From Halostagnicola kamekurae (GTDB taxonomy: Archaea; Halobacteriota; Halobacteria; Halobacteriales; Natrialbaceae), in the NCBI RefSeq assembly GCF_900116205.1, contig NZ_FOZS01000004.1, forward strand, positions 62,001 through 126,000: 64,000 nt of DNA, given 5' to 3'. Shown one piece after another: positions 51,769-61,270 of this stretch; position 1 is the first letter of the stretch, and every line of letters starts with the position of its first letter. A program made the translations under genes and the position numbers. A model generated the notes under the pieces. The model had not been told where the DNA came from. It did no database searches and saw only the letters and a program-made list of their open reading frames with translations.

Positions 51769-52212
51769 ATGACGGATACGCAAACGTACTTCGTCGAACC
51801 GGACGACGTCGAGAGCCTGACGTTCGATTGGGGGGTCCTCAAGTGGCTACACACTCCCGACACCACCGGCGGCGACCGCTTCAGCGCGGGCGTTGTTCGA
51901 CTCGAACCGGGGAAGGGTCACGAACGACACACGCACCCCGAGAGCAACGAGACCCTCTACGTCCTTCGCGGGGAGGGGAGACAGGAAGTCGGCGACGAGA
52001 CGCGCGAGATCGCGGCCGGCGAGATGGTGTTCGTCCCGGAGGGCGTCGAACACGGGACGGTAAACACCGGCTGGGAGCCGCTGGTTCTCCTGGCCGTCTA
52101 CGCGCCGCCGGGGCCGGAAGACGAACTGCGCTCGCTCCCCGAGTGCGAGGTCGTTCCCGCCGGCGAACCGCCGACCACCGGCGTCGCCGAACCGAGGGAC
52201 TCCGAGCCATGA
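51769..52212 (+). CDS. Cupin-domain protein
   Basis: A 147-residue single-cupin protein. GKGHERHTHPESNETLYVLRGEG is cupin motif 1, with His residues and Glu for the metal, and MVFVPEGVEHGTVNTG is motif 2. Such small cupins act as isomerases, lyases or dioxygenases. Placed between the two Tm-1-half genes. Its TGA overlaps the next ATG (ATGA). Confidence 0.88.
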   Translation: MTDTQTYFVEPDDVESLTFDWGVLKWLHTPDTTGGDRFSAGVVRLEPGKGHERHTHPESNETLYVLRGEGRQEVGDETREIAAGEMVFVPEGVEHGTVNTGWEPLVLLAVYAPPGPEDELRSLPECEVVPAGEPPTTGVAEPRDSEP

Positions 52213-53435
52213 GCGTCGTCATCGTCGGAACGCTGGACACGAAAACCGAAGAGATCGGCTTCGCCAGGGACGTCCTCGAGGCCCAGGGACTGGACGTTCA
52301 CATTGTCGACGCCGGCGTCATGGGCGAACCGGGATCGGCGGTCGACCCGGAAACGACCGCGAAGGAGGTCGCCGAGGCGGCGGGGACGACCCTCGAGAAC
52401 CTTCGCGAGGACGCGGATCGGGGCGAGGCGATCGAGGCGATGGGCGAGGGTGCGACCGCCATCGCCGAGCGACTTCACGAGGAGGGCGTCCTCGACGGCG
52501 TCCTCGGACTGGGCGGGTCGGGCAACACTTCGATCGCGACGGCGGCGATGCGGGCGCTGCCCGTCGGCGTCCCCAAACTCATGGTCTCGACGATGGCCTC
52601 GGGCGATACGGAGCCCTACGTCGGGCCCCGGGATATCGCCATGCTGTACTCTGTCGCCGATATCGAGGGGCTGAATCAACTGTCGCGACGGATCATCGCC
52701 AACGCTGCGCTGGCGATGTCCGGCATGGTCGCGAACGAACCCGACGTAGACGTTGAGGATCGGCCCACGATCGCCATCACGATGTTCGGCGTCACGACGC
52801 CATGCGTCCAGACCGCTCGCGAACGACTCGAGGAGAAAGGGTACGAGACGATCGTCTTCCACGCGACGGGGACCGGCGGACGGGCGATGGAGTCGCTCGT
52901 AGAGGAGGGCGTCGTCGACGGCGTGCTCGACGTCACGACGACCGAGTGGGCCGACGAGCTGGTCGGCGGCGTCTTGAGCGCCGGTCCGGATCGACTCGAG
53001 GCGGCCGGAGACGAGGGGATTCCACAGGTCGTCTCGACCGGTGCGCTCGACATGGTCAACTTCGGCCCTCGTGACTCAGTTCCCGAGGAGTTCGAGGAAC
53101 GCCAGTTCCACGTCCACAACCCGCAGGTGACGCTCATGCGGACGACGCCCGAGGAAAACGCCGAACTCGGGGAAATCATCGCCCAGAAACTCAACGACGC
53201 GACCGGACCGACCGCGCTCGTCCTCCCGCTCGAGGGCGTCTCGGCGATCGATATCGAGGGCGAAGATTTCCACGATCCTGAGGCCGATGAAGCGCTGTTC
53301 GATGCGCTGCGGACGACCCTCGGCGACGATGTCGAGCATATCGAAGTCGAAACCGACATCAACGACGATGTCTTCGCGGAGGAGCTCGCGGAAACCATAG
53401 ACGAGTACATGCGAGACGTCGGTCACGTCCCGTGA
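52209..53435 (+). CDS. UPF0261 / Tm-1-like ATP-binding protein
   Basis: A 408-residue protein matching the N-terminal half of plant Tm-1 (UPF0261). VVIVGTLDTKTEEIGFARDVL, GVLGLGGSGNTSIATAAMRALPVG, KLMVSTMASGDTEPYVG and the second-half PTIAITMFGVTTPCVQTAR with FHATGTGGRAMESL are the family's signature blocks; the glycine-rich loops bind ATP in the tomato protein. Last of four genes. With the TIM-barrel gene upstream it forms the two-part version of Tm-1. Normal cellular role unknown. Confidence 0.88.
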   Translation: MSVVIVGTLDTKTEEIGFARDVLEAQGLDVHIVDAGVMGEPGSAVDPETTAKEVAEAAGTTLENLREDADRGEAIEAMGEGATAIAERLHEEGVLDGVLGLGGSGNTSIATAAMRALPVGVPKLMVSTMASGDTEPYVGPRDIAMLYSVADIEGLNQLSRRIIANAALAMSGMVANEPDVDVEDRPTIAITMFGVTTPCVQTARERLEEKGYETIVFHATGTGGRAMESLVEEGVVDGVLDVTTTEWADELVGGVLSAGPDRLEAAGDEGIPQVVSTGALDMVNFGPRDSVPEEFEERQFHVHNPQVTLMRTTPEENAELGEIIAQKLNDATGPTALVLPLEGVSAIDIEGEDFHDPEADEALFDALRTTLGDDVEHIEVETDINDDVFAEELAETIDEYMRDVGHVP

Positions 53436-53654
53436 GATCAGTTGAATTCCGAAAGTTTCAGCTGAATCACGTGAGCAGCCGTTCATCGACTGCTCACCGA
53501 CTGTTTGCTGTGACCCATTCGCTTATCGAGACTCGTGAGCGGTGATACGCTCTGTGCGACGGGGAATACCGCCGAGTCGACTCGCGGCGGAATCGGTAGT
53601 TCGGACAGGTCATCCGGTCCAGCTACGGGCCCTGATCGAAGTCGGCACGATCGA
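53436..53654. other. Convergent intergenic region
   Basis: Separates the Tm-1-half operon from the minus-strand metallophosphoesterase. No gene or repeat is evident. Confidence 0.4.
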
Positions 53655-55040
53655 TCAGTCGTCGGTTTCGGATCGGGTGTCATCGACCTCGTTAGTGCGC
53701 GAGGGGCTGGATTCGCCTTCAGGTGTCACCGCCGACGCCGGTAGCTCGAGCTCGCCGTCGGGATCGAGCACGGTCCGTTCGGGAATCGTCGCCGGCGCGG
53801 GAGGTCGACGCGCGATCAGGCGCTGAAACCACGTGAGATCCCGCGGCTGGTCCGTTTCGATCTCTTCGTACTCGACGACGATCCGGTCGCCCTCGGGGAA
53901 GATCCGGAAGTAGTTCAGCCGGAACGAGGGGTAGTAAATACCCGGCAGCCGCGAGAACCGCGTTTTGACGTGCCGGAGCTTCTTCAACCAGGTTCCGGTG
54001 TTGACCACAACGCGGTCGCCCCACTTCGTGAGCGACGCCCGGTGGGTGTGACCGTACACGAAGACCGCGACCTCGGAATGCGACTCGAAGGTGTCCCTGG
54101 CCGCATTCAGGAACGGCTGGTCGCCCTGGCCGACGCGCACTCCCGACAACATGACGCCGAAACGCTCGAGCGTGTGTCTGAGGTCCCGCCTGAACAGCCA
54201 GAACGGAATCGCGAGCAGGAGCAACACGGCGATGATGACGATATTCGTGGCGATGATGAGCTCGAGGACGATATCGGCGACGCCGAGCGCCCGAACCAGC
54301 GGATTGTCGGTGAAAAAGTTCTGGGGAAGCAGGCCGATCGACTCGAGGACGGTGCCGAACAGGTAGAGCAGCGTGATGTTGAAAAAGAGCAACAGGGGGA
54401 TGACGATCGCCCGCAGAAACGGGCTCATCTCGCGGTAGAAGTAGTTCGAGAGCAACCACCGCGGAACCTCCTCCATCGGCGCGACCGACTGGATGTCCCG
54501 GAGCCAGTTTCCCCTTGCGCGCTCGGAGTACTGCCCGGCGGCGGCGACGATCCGCTGGACGACGAAGTAGCCGACCGGGAGTGCCGCCGGGTTCCCCCAG
54601 TCGGGCATCCGGTTGTTCGCGTCGTGTTGCTGGCCGTGTTCGATCCAGATCGTGCCGCCGGCGACCTCGCGGGTGATACGGATCTCGGGCTCTAAGGTGA
54701 CGTTGTACTCCGCGAGCCGATCCACGTAGGAGGGATAACACGCGAGGTCGTAGTCGTGGTTCCCCGGGATGAGCGTGATATCGATCTCCGCGCCGGTTTC
54801 CCGAAACTGTTCGAACACCTCCGGGTGGTCTTCGATTACTCGCTCGAGTTTGTCCGTCCCCGTCACCTCGGCGTACTCCCAGAGGCCGAAGGCGTCGCCG
54901 TTGATGATCAACTCGATGTCGCTGTCCCCGTCCTCGAGGCCCTCGAGAAACGAGAGCAGTTCGTCTTTGAAGTCGAGGGCCGTCAACTGCCGGTCGCCGC
55001 CGATGTGAAGGTCGCTGATGAAGACGTACTCGGTGGCCAT
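53655..55040 (-). CDS. Metallophosphoesterase with membrane insertion
   Basis: A 461-residue protein. The calcineurin-like site is split: FISDLHIGGD (Asp10, His12), INGDAFG, and GNHDYD occur in the first 130 residues, and GHTHRA near 335. Between them, about 220-300, two to three hydrophobic helices (FLRAIVIPLLLFFNITLLYLF and IIATNIVIIAVLLLLAIPFWLF) interrupt the domain. So the catalytic core is anchored by helices inserted in the middle. ATG 55040 is used. A disordered acidic C-terminus ends it. Substrate unknown; phospholipid head-group or nucleotide is possible. Confidence 0.85.
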   Translation of the reverse strand: MATEYVFISDLHIGGDRQLTALDFKDELLSFLEGLEDGDSDIELIINGDAFGLWEYAEVTGTDKLERVIEDHPEVFEQFRETGAEIDITLIPGNHDYDLACYPSYVDRLAEYNVTLEPEIRITREVAGGTIWIEHGQQHDANNRMPDWGNPAALPVGYFVVQRIVAAAGQYSERARGNWLRDIQSVAPMEEVPRWLLSNYFYREMSPFLRAIVIPLLLFFNITLLYLFGTVLESIGLLPQNFFTDNPLVRALGVADIVLELIIATNIVIIAVLLLLAIPFWLFRRDLRHTLERFGVMLSGVRVGQGDQPFLNAARDTFESHSEVAVFVYGHTHRASLTKWGDRVVVNTGTWLKKLRHVKTRFSRLPGIYYPSFRLNYFRIFPEGDRIVVEYEEIETDQPRDLTWFQRLIARRPPAPATIPERTVLDPDGELELPASAVTPEGESSPSRTNEVDDTRSETDD

Positions 55041-55368
55041 TCGGATCGGAGTTCGACCTACTACCAGTGGTAACAGGATAGTGGTTTCCCCCGCTGTATC
55101 GAATTTCTCACACATCCACCTCGAGAGTGAAGCTCACGCGTCAGTTCGACTCTCTATGGTAAATGTTCTCATGCGAGTTGGTCGCGAAGCCGAGAGCGCG
55201 ACGTTGGGATGCCTCGAGGATGCCGCTCGCCAAACGTACATTGCGGTCGGTAATGTCTGTCAGCCAGTGGCACAGTCGCTCATAGCTGGTTCCTCGTCAA
55301 CAGTTACGTTCACATTCCGACGCCGTCCGGGTTTTTAAGTCGGCCGTGGCCGAACGAGAGGGTATCGG
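55041..55368. promoter_or_regulatory. Regulatory region of the Mrp operon
   Basis: Divergent spacer of about 330 bases without a gene. TTTTTAAG at 55332-55339 is 30-37 bases before the mrpA ATG and is the probable TATA box of the antiporter operon. Confidence 0.55.
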
Positions 55369-57822
55369 ATGGAACCGCAACTCTGGGTCGTTCTCACCGC
55401 GATCGGGATCCCGTTTCTCGCCGCAGCCCTCGTCCCGCTGTTCTACCGGCTCCTCGGCGAGGCCGTCGCCTACGTCGGCGCCGCAGTCGCCGTCGTCTGC
55501 TTCGGCCTCGTCGCCTCGCAACTGGGGGCTCAGGGGACTGTCGCAGCCACGTGGATTCCGTCGCTGGGCGTCGCCGCCAGGTTCACCGTCGACGGCTGGG
55601 CGCTGCTGTTCGCGCTGCTGGCCAGCGGCATCGGCGCGCTGATCTTTCTGTACTCGGCCGGCTACATGCACGGCGAGGCGAACCTCCCGCGTTTTTACGC
55701 CGCGTTACTGGCGTTCATGGGATCGATCCTCGGCGTCGCGTTCGCCGCGGACATCGTGGTACTCTTCCTGTTTTGGGAACTGACGAGCGTCGCCTCGTTC
55801 GTCCTCATCGGCTACCACACCGACGAGAGCGGCTCCCGGTACGCCGCCCGAATGGCGATGCTCGTGACCGTCGGCGGCGGCCTCTGCCTGCTCGCTGGCC
55901 TGCTGATGCTCTCAGTCGCGAGCGAAGCGGCGCTCGGGTCGCGAACGTTCGACCTCGCGACGATCCTCGCGAACGACGAGGCGATCCGCGCCGCGCTCGA
56001 GGAGCGGGGGCTGTTCGTGCCCGCCCTCCTTCTGATCGCCGTCGCCGCTGGCGCGAAGTCGGCACAGGTCCCGCTGCACTTCTGGCTGCCGAACGCGATG
56101 GTCGCTCCGACGCCCGTCTCCGCGTTCCTCCACTCGGCGACGATGGTGAAAGTCGGCGTCTACGTGATCGGTCGCTTCCGCCAACTGTTCCTCGGCGAGG
56201 CGTGGATGCTCGTGTTCACGACCGTTGGACTGGTGACGATGCTGGTCGGTGCGATGCTCGCGGTGCGCGCGATGGACATCAAGGAACTTCTGGCGTACTC
56301 CACTGCGAGCCACCTCGGATTAATGGTCGCCGGCTTCGGATTCATCTCTCACTACGGCCCCGAGGCAGGCGTCTTTCACCTGTTGAACCACGCGCTGTTC
56401 AAGGCCGCGCTGTTCCTCGTCGCCGGCATCGTCGCCCATCAGGTCGGCACGCGCCGACTCGACGAACTGGGCGGCCTCCGGCGCGACCTGCCGCTGACCG
56501 CCCTGCTCACCGTCATCGCGGCGCTGAGCATGGCGGGAATCCCCCTGTTCAACGGATTCTACTCGAAGGAATTGCTGTTCGAGGCGGCGTGGACGACCGC
56601 GACCGACGGTGGCGGGCTCGCGTGGCTATATCCGGCCGTCGCCCTCATCGCGAGCATTTTCACCGTTCTCTACTCGCTTCGATTCCTCGCGATGTTCTTC
56701 GGCGAACGCCCGTCGACGATCACCGACGTCCGTCGGCCGTCCGTGACCCTGCTCGTCCCGCCGGCCGTGCTGGTCGGCGTCGCGGTGGTGGTCAGCGCTG
56801 TACCCCAGGTCGCGATCGACCTGATCGTTCAGGACGCCGCGGCGGTGACGGCCGTCGAACCGCTCGAGGTCCACGCGCCGATCCCCACCGAACTCACCGG
56901 CCCGGTTGCCATGTCGATCGGTACGGTCGTCGGCGGCGTCACCGCGTTCCCGTTCGGTGACCGCATTCGACGCGGCGTCGACGCGCTCGTCGCCGCGGGC
57001 AGCGCGCTCCAGCCAAGCGCGCTCTACGCGCGATCGCTGACGGGAATCGAGAGCGTGAGCGAGCGCTTCGGTCGGTTCGTCCACAACGGACTGATCCGGA
57101 CCTACGTCCAGTGGGTGCTCGGCGCAACGTGTGCGCTCACGCTGGGCGGCTTCGTCGCCGCCTCGGCCCCGGTGCCGGCGCTGGGCGACCCAGGAGTGCC
57201 GGCCGCGATGGCGCTGGTACTCGGCGTCGCCGTCGTCGCGGCGTTCAGGATCACGACGGCCGACTCACACGTCACGGGGGTGTTGACCCTCGGAATCCTC
57301 GGATTCATGGTCGCCGTCTTCTACATCCTCGCGAGCGCGCCAGATCTCGCACTCACGCAACTCGTCGTCGAGACGCTGATCCTGCTCATCTTCCTCCTCG
57401 TCATCGAGGAGGTGCCCGCCTTCTACAGCGAGCTCGAGGTGAGCGTCGCTGTCAGGGACGCGGCCTTCTCCGTCTTCGTCGGTTCGACGACGTTCCTGTC
57501 CGTACTCGTCGCCGCGCCCGAATCCGGGACCCCACTCAGCGAGACGGCTCGCTACTACGTCGACCACGCGGTCGAGGGCGGCGGCGGAACCAACGTCGTC
57601 AACGTGATCCTGACGGACTTTCGCGCGTTCGACACGCTCGGCGAACTGGTCGTGATCGCGCTCGCTGCGCTCTCGGTCCTGGTCTTGATCCGAATGCGGA
57701 GCCACGGCGAGGAGCAGGGAACCGACGGCGGCGGCCACGGTGAAGACCGCGACGACCCCGATCAGCGTGACGACCGACGAGATCAGCGTGACGACCGGGG
57801 CGCCCGGGGTGATGGCCGATGA
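55369..57822 (+). CDS. mrpA: Mrp/Mnh Na+/H+ antiporter subunit A
   Basis: An 817-residue membrane protein, the large subunit related to NuoL of complex I. Helix signatures include FLFWELTSVASFVLIGYH, AGAKSAQVPLHFWLPNAMVAPTPVSAFLHSATMVKVGVYV, and HLLNHALFKAALFLVAGIVAHQ (conserved Lys). The C-terminal part after about 600 is DUF4040-like (PDLALTQLVVETLILLIFLLVIEEVPAF). It ends in an acidic/basic tail. As in other seven-gene Mrp operons it comes first, and overlaps mnhB by four bases. Confidence 0.94.
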   Translation: MEPQLWVVLTAIGIPFLAAALVPLFYRLLGEAVAYVGAAVAVVCFGLVASQLGAQGTVAATWIPSLGVAARFTVDGWALLFALLASGIGALIFLYSAGYMHGEANLPRFYAALLAFMGSILGVAFAADIVVLFLFWELTSVASFVLIGYHTDESGSRYAARMAMLVTVGGGLCLLAGLLMLSVASEAALGSRTFDLATILANDEAIRAALEERGLFVPALLLIAVAAGAKSAQVPLHFWLPNAMVAPTPVSAFLHSATMVKVGVYVIGRFRQLFLGEAWMLVFTTVGLVTMLVGAMLAVRAMDIKELLAYSTASHLGLMVAGFGFISHYGPEAGVFHLLNHALFKAALFLVAGIVAHQVGTRRLDELGGLRRDLPLTALLTVIAALSMAGIPLFNGFYSKELLFEAAWTTATDGGGLAWLYPAVALIASIFTVLYSLRFLAMFFGERPSTITDVRRPSVTLLVPPAVLVGVAVVVSAVPQVAIDLIVQDAAAVTAVEPLEVHAPIPTELTGPVAMSIGTVVGGVTAFPFGDRIRRGVDALVAAGSALQPSALYARSLTGIESVSERFGRFVHNGLIRTYVQWVLGATCALTLGGFVAASAPVPALGDPGVPAAMALVLGVAVVAAFRITTADSHVTGVLTLGILGFMVAVFYILASAPDLALTQLVVETLILLIFLLVIEEVPAFYSELEVSVAVRDAAFSVFVGSTTFLSVLVAAPESGTPLSETARYYVDHAVEGGGGTNVVNVILTDFRAFDTLGELVVIALAALSVLVLIRMRSHGEEQGTDGGGHGEDRDDPDQRDDRRDQRDDRGARGDGR

Positions 57823-58280
57823 CCACGATCGTCATGCGGACGACCGCCCGCGTGGTGGTCCCGATCATCCTCGTCGTCGCCATCGAACTGCTGCTCCAGG
57901 GCCACAACCTCCCCGGCGGCGGCTTCATCGCGGGGGTACTGACGGTTGTCGCCTTCGCGCTTGTGTACGTGGCTTACGGCCTCGACTACCTCGAGATCGG
58001 CGTCCTCGGGCGGGAGGTCGAATCCTATACCGGTATCTTCGAGCACCGAACCGTCGTCGCCTACCGCCGCCTGTTCACGTTCGGCCTCGTTCTCGCGCTC
58101 GTAAGCGGCACTGCGCCCCTGCTGTTCGGCGAGCCGTTCCTCTCTCAGACGTTCGTCCACGTCGAACTCCCGCTGTTCGGCGACGTGGAACTGGCCTCGG
58201 CGCTCGTCTTCGACGTCGGCGTCTACTGCGTCGTCGTCGGGGGCCTGCTGACGATCCTCTCGGTGGTGGGTGACCAATGA
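57819..58280 (+). CDS. mnhB: Mrp/Mnh antiporter subunit B
   Basis: A 153-residue membrane protein with the MnhB pattern: VVPIILVVAIELLLQGHNLPGGGFIAGVL at the N-terminus, then LFGEPFLSQTFVHVELPLFGDVELASALVFDVGVYCVVVGGLLTIL. Overlaps of four bases at both ends tie it to mrpA and mnhC. Part of the Na+-exporting complex. Confidence 0.93.
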   Translation: MTTIVMRTTARVVVPIILVVAIELLLQGHNLPGGGFIAGVLTVVAFALVYVAYGLDYLEIGVLGREVESYTGIFEHRTVVAYRRLFTFGLVLALVSGTAPLLFGEPFLSQTFVHVELPLFGDVELASALVFDVGVYCVVVGGLLTILSVVGDQ

Positions 58281-58618
58281 GTCTCGCGATCGCAGTCACC
58301 GTCGGTGCGCTGTTCGCGCTGGGCACGTTCTTGCTCCTCAGAGATGACGTGATCGAGGTCGTCTGGGGACTCGCGGTCATCTCGCAGGCGGCGAACGTCT
58401 ACCTGATCTCGATGGGCGGCATCCAGGTCGGGACCCACGACCTGATTCCCGTACTGGTCACCCACGAGGCCCCGTTTCCGGAGACCGCGGACCCGCTGCT
58501 CCAGGCACTGGTGCTGACGGCGATCGTCATCAACTTCGGAATGACCGCGTTCGCGCTCGTGCTATCGTATCGCACCTACCAGGAGAACGAGACGATGGAT
58601 ATCACGGGGTGGAGCTAA
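58277..58618 (+). CDS. mnhC: Mrp/Mnh antiporter subunit C
   Basis: A 113-residue NuoK-like protein with three helices: FALGTFLLLRDDVIEVVWGLAVISQAANVYLISMGG and DPLLQALVLTAIVINFGMTAFALVLSYRTYQ. The DPLPQALxLTAIVI block is the MnhC hallmark. It sits in the expected place between B and D. Confidence 0.93.
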   Translation: MSLAIAVTVGALFALGTFLLLRDDVIEVVWGLAVISQAANVYLISMGGIQVGTHDLIPVLVTHEAPFPETADPLLQALVLTAIVINFGMTAFALVLSYRTYQENETMDITGWS

Positions 58619-58619
58619 C

Positions 58620-60224
58620 GTGGTTGAGAACCTCGTCGTCGCACCGATGCTGGTCGCGCTCGTGAGTATCGCGGTCACTCTCGCCACGGGCCAGTGGCCC
58701 CGCTTGCAGCGAGTCGCGAGCGTCGGCGGCGTCCTCGCGTATGCGGTCGTTGTCGCCGCGCTCGACTGGCTGATCGTCCTGGGTCCGGACGCGCCGGGCG
58801 CCGCGGCCTACCAGGTTGGCGGCTGGAGCGCGCCGTTCGGGATCACGCTCGTCATCGACGGCCTCGCGGCGTTCATGCTCGCGATCGTCGCCGTCGTCGC
58901 CCTCTATGCCGTCGTTTTCTCGGTCTTCTACGTCGATCCGCTGAACCAGCGGGTCTACTACCACCCGCTCGCCCACGTCCTGTTGCTCGGCGTGACCGGC
59001 GCCTTCCTCACCGGTGACCTCTTCAACCTCTTCGTCTGGTTCGAGGTGATGTTGATGGCCAGTTACGCCTTCGTCGCGTTCTACGGAGGCGCCGAACACA
59101 CCGCCACGGGGATGCGCTACGTGGTGATGAACCTCATCGGGAGCGTGCTCATGCTGCTCGGAATCGGTGGCCTGTACGCCACGCTGGGGACGCTCAATAT
59201 GGCCGACATGGCCCAGACGGTGGCCGACCCGTCCGCCGATATCGGAACTGCTCCCATCGTCGGCCTGTCGATGTTTGTCTTCGCGCCGTTCGCGTTGAAG
59301 GCCGGACTGGTTCCGTTCCAGTTCTGGGTGCCGTCGGCGTACCGCGCCGCCCCGGCTCCGATCGCGGCGATGCTCGCCGGCGCGACCAAGAAGGTCGGCA
59401 TATACGCGATCGTCCGGCTCTACTTCACCGTCTTCGCCGGGACGACGATGCCGATCGCCGTTCCGGGAGTGACAGACGCCTCGCTGCTGACTTATTTCGC
59501 GCCGATACTCCTGTTTCTCGCCTCGCTTAGCATCGTCGTGGGTGGACTCGGCGCGATCGGCCGGGAGACGATGGACGGGGTGCTGGCGTACTCGAGCATT
59601 GGGCAGGTCGGGTTCATCGCAGTGCCGATCGGAATCGCCGGGGTGGCGACTTCGGCCTCCGTTCAGCACCTCGGGATCCTCGCCGGACTGATCTACGCGC
59701 TCCACCACGCGCTGACGAAGAGCATGCTCTTTCTCTCCGCGGGCGTGATTCGGGACGGGACGGGAACGACGCGGCTGGCGGAACTTGGCGGTCTCGCGGC
59801 ACGCTCACCGGTGTTCGCCGGGGCCGTCTTCGTCGGTAGCCTCTCTCTGGTTGGAATACCGCCGCTTGCCGGCTTCTTCGGCAAGTTCTTCGCCTTCGAC
59901 GCCGCCGTCTCGTGGCTCGCGGCCGAGCCGACGGCGGGCGCGGCGGTCGTCTTGCTCGTCCTGCTTGCGGGTGCGGTCCTGACTATCGTCTACGCCACGC
60001 GGATCTGGGTCGGGAGTTTCTGGGGCGCCCGGACGGCAGCGGTCGAGGGCGCGATACTCGACACCCCACAGGTGCTGCTGGTTGTGAGCCTCGCGGTGCT
60101 CGTGGTCCTCGTCGGCGTCGGCTTCGAACCCGTCTACCGGTTCGCCGACGCGGCCGCGACCGCCGCGCTCGACACCGAGGCCTACGTCGACGCCGTCGGC
60201 CCCGAGGGAGGTGAGAGCGGATGA
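58620..60224 (+). CDS. mnhD: Mrp/Mnh antiporter subunit D
   Basis: A 534-residue NuoM/N-like proton-channel protein. GVTGAFLTGDLFNLFVWFEVMLMASYAFVAF carries the conserved Glu, LKAGLVPFQFWVPSAYRAAPAPIAAMLAGATKKVGIYA the Lys, and ALHHALTKSMLFLSAGVI the second Lys. A GTG two bases after the mnhC stop is the start. About fourteen helices. Confidence 0.94.
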   Translation: MVENLVVAPMLVALVSIAVTLATGQWPRLQRVASVGGVLAYAVVVAALDWLIVLGPDAPGAAAYQVGGWSAPFGITLVIDGLAAFMLAIVAVVALYAVVFSVFYVDPLNQRVYYHPLAHVLLLGVTGAFLTGDLFNLFVWFEVMLMASYAFVAFYGGAEHTATGMRYVVMNLIGSVLMLLGIGGLYATLGTLNMADMAQTVADPSADIGTAPIVGLSMFVFAPFALKAGLVPFQFWVPSAYRAAPAPIAAMLAGATKKVGIYAIVRLYFTVFAGTTMPIAVPGVTDASLLTYFAPILLFLASLSIVVGGLGAIGRETMDGVLAYSSIGQVGFIAVPIGIAGVATSASVQHLGILAGLIYALHHALTKSMLFLSAGVIRDGTGTTRLAELGGLAARSPVFAGAVFVGSLSLVGIPPLAGFFGKFFAFDAAVSWLAAEPTAGAAVVLLVLLAGAVLTIVYATRIWVGSFWGARTAAVEGAILDTPQVLLVVSLAVLVVLVGVGFEPVYRFADAAATAALDTEAYVDAVGPEGGESG

Positions 60225-60982
60225 AGGTCCGACGCTGGCTCGTCGCCGGCCTCCTGTTCGGCGCGCTGTGGGTACTCGTTCGAGGTGCGTCGCTGACCCC
60301 GCGATCGGTGCTTGCGAACTTCGTCGTTGGCGTCGCAGTCGGCCTTCCAGTCGCCTACCTCTTCCGACGCCTCTATGATGAGGAAGTCGAGATCACGCAG
60401 CCAATCGCCGCGATCCCCTACGTGATCCGGTACGTCCTCGCGTTCTTCAAGGAGATCCTCGTCGCCAACGTCGACGTGGCCTATCGCGTGTTCGCTCCGG
60501 GGACGCCGATCGATCCGCAGGTCATCTTCGTCCCGTTGCGCGTTCAGACCTCGTTCGGGATCACGACCATCTCGAACAGTATCACGGTCACGCCTGGAAC
60601 GGTCACGCTCGATCACGATGCCGACGAGAACGCCCTCTATGTCCACGTCATCGACGGGCGTGACCCCGAGGCGGTCGTCGAGCCGATCCGAACGTGGGAG
60701 GACTACGCGCTCCGCATCTTCGACGAGGAGCGGTCGCCCGAGGACCCGGCCCCGGAGATCACGGTCCATCCACCCGATTACCCGCCGGAACCGAAGCGGG
60801 CCACCGACCACCTCGATGCGATCCAGTCGCCCGGAGAGTCGACCGACGGACGGTCCGATACAGAAGCAGGGGCCGACGCAGAAGCGGAGAGAGAATCCGG
60901 AACTGACGTGGACTCGAGGGGCGAATCCGGAACTGACGTGGGCTCCGACGACCAAACCGGTGGTGAGAACGATGATCGATGA
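60221..60982 (+). CDS. mnhE: Mrp/Mnh antiporter subunit E with acidic tail
   Basis: A 253-residue protein. The MnhE core of about 160 residues has two N-terminal helices and the block RVQTSFGITTISNSITVTPGTVTLDHD. From about residue 185 to the end is a disordered acidic tail with the repeated ESGTDV(D/G)S, encoded by 19-base direct repeats at 60893 and 60923. MnhE is normally near 160-170 residues, so the tail is a haloarchaeal addition. It overlaps mnhD by four bases and mnhF by 11. Confidence 0.92.
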   Translation: MKVRRWLVAGLLFGALWVLVRGASLTPRSVLANFVVGVAVGLPVAYLFRRLYDEEVEITQPIAAIPYVIRYVLAFFKEILVANVDVAYRVFAPGTPIDPQVIFVPLRVQTSFGITTISNSITVTPGTVTLDHDADENALYVHVIDGRDPEAVVEPIRTWEDYALRIFDEERSPEDPAPEITVHPPDYPPEPKRATDHLDAIQSPGESTDGRSDTEAGADAEAERESGTDVDSRGESGTDVGSDDQTGGENDDR

Positions 60983-61262
60983 GGCGGCCCTGGCATCGAC
61001 GACGATCGACGCAGCGCTGATCGTCGTCGCCGCGCTCTGTCTGCTCTGTACCTACCGGGTCGTCCGGGGGCCGACGATTCCGGATCGCGTCGTCGCGCTC
61101 GACGCCATCGCGACGAACGTCGTCGCGATCGCGGTGCTGTTCGCGCTCAAAACCGACCGGGGCCTGTTCGTGACCGTCAGCCTCGTGCTGGCGATCATCG
61201 GCTTCCTCTCGACGGTCACGGTCGCGAAGTACGTCACCGAAGGCGACATCATCACGCGCTGA
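60972..61262 (+). CDS. mnhF: Mrp/Mnh antiporter subunit F
   Basis: A 96-residue three-helix protein with CTYRVVRGPTIPDRVVALDAIATNVVAIAVLFAL, the PxxxDRVxALD signature of MnhF. ATG 60972 starts MIDEAALAST. It overlaps mnhE by 11 bases. Confidence 0.92.
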   Translation: MIDEAALASTTIDAALIVVAALCLLCTYRVVRGPTIPDRVVALDAIATNVVAIAVLFALKTDRGLFVTVSLVLAIIGFLSTVTVAKYVTEGDIITR

Positions 61263-61270
61263 TCGCATCC

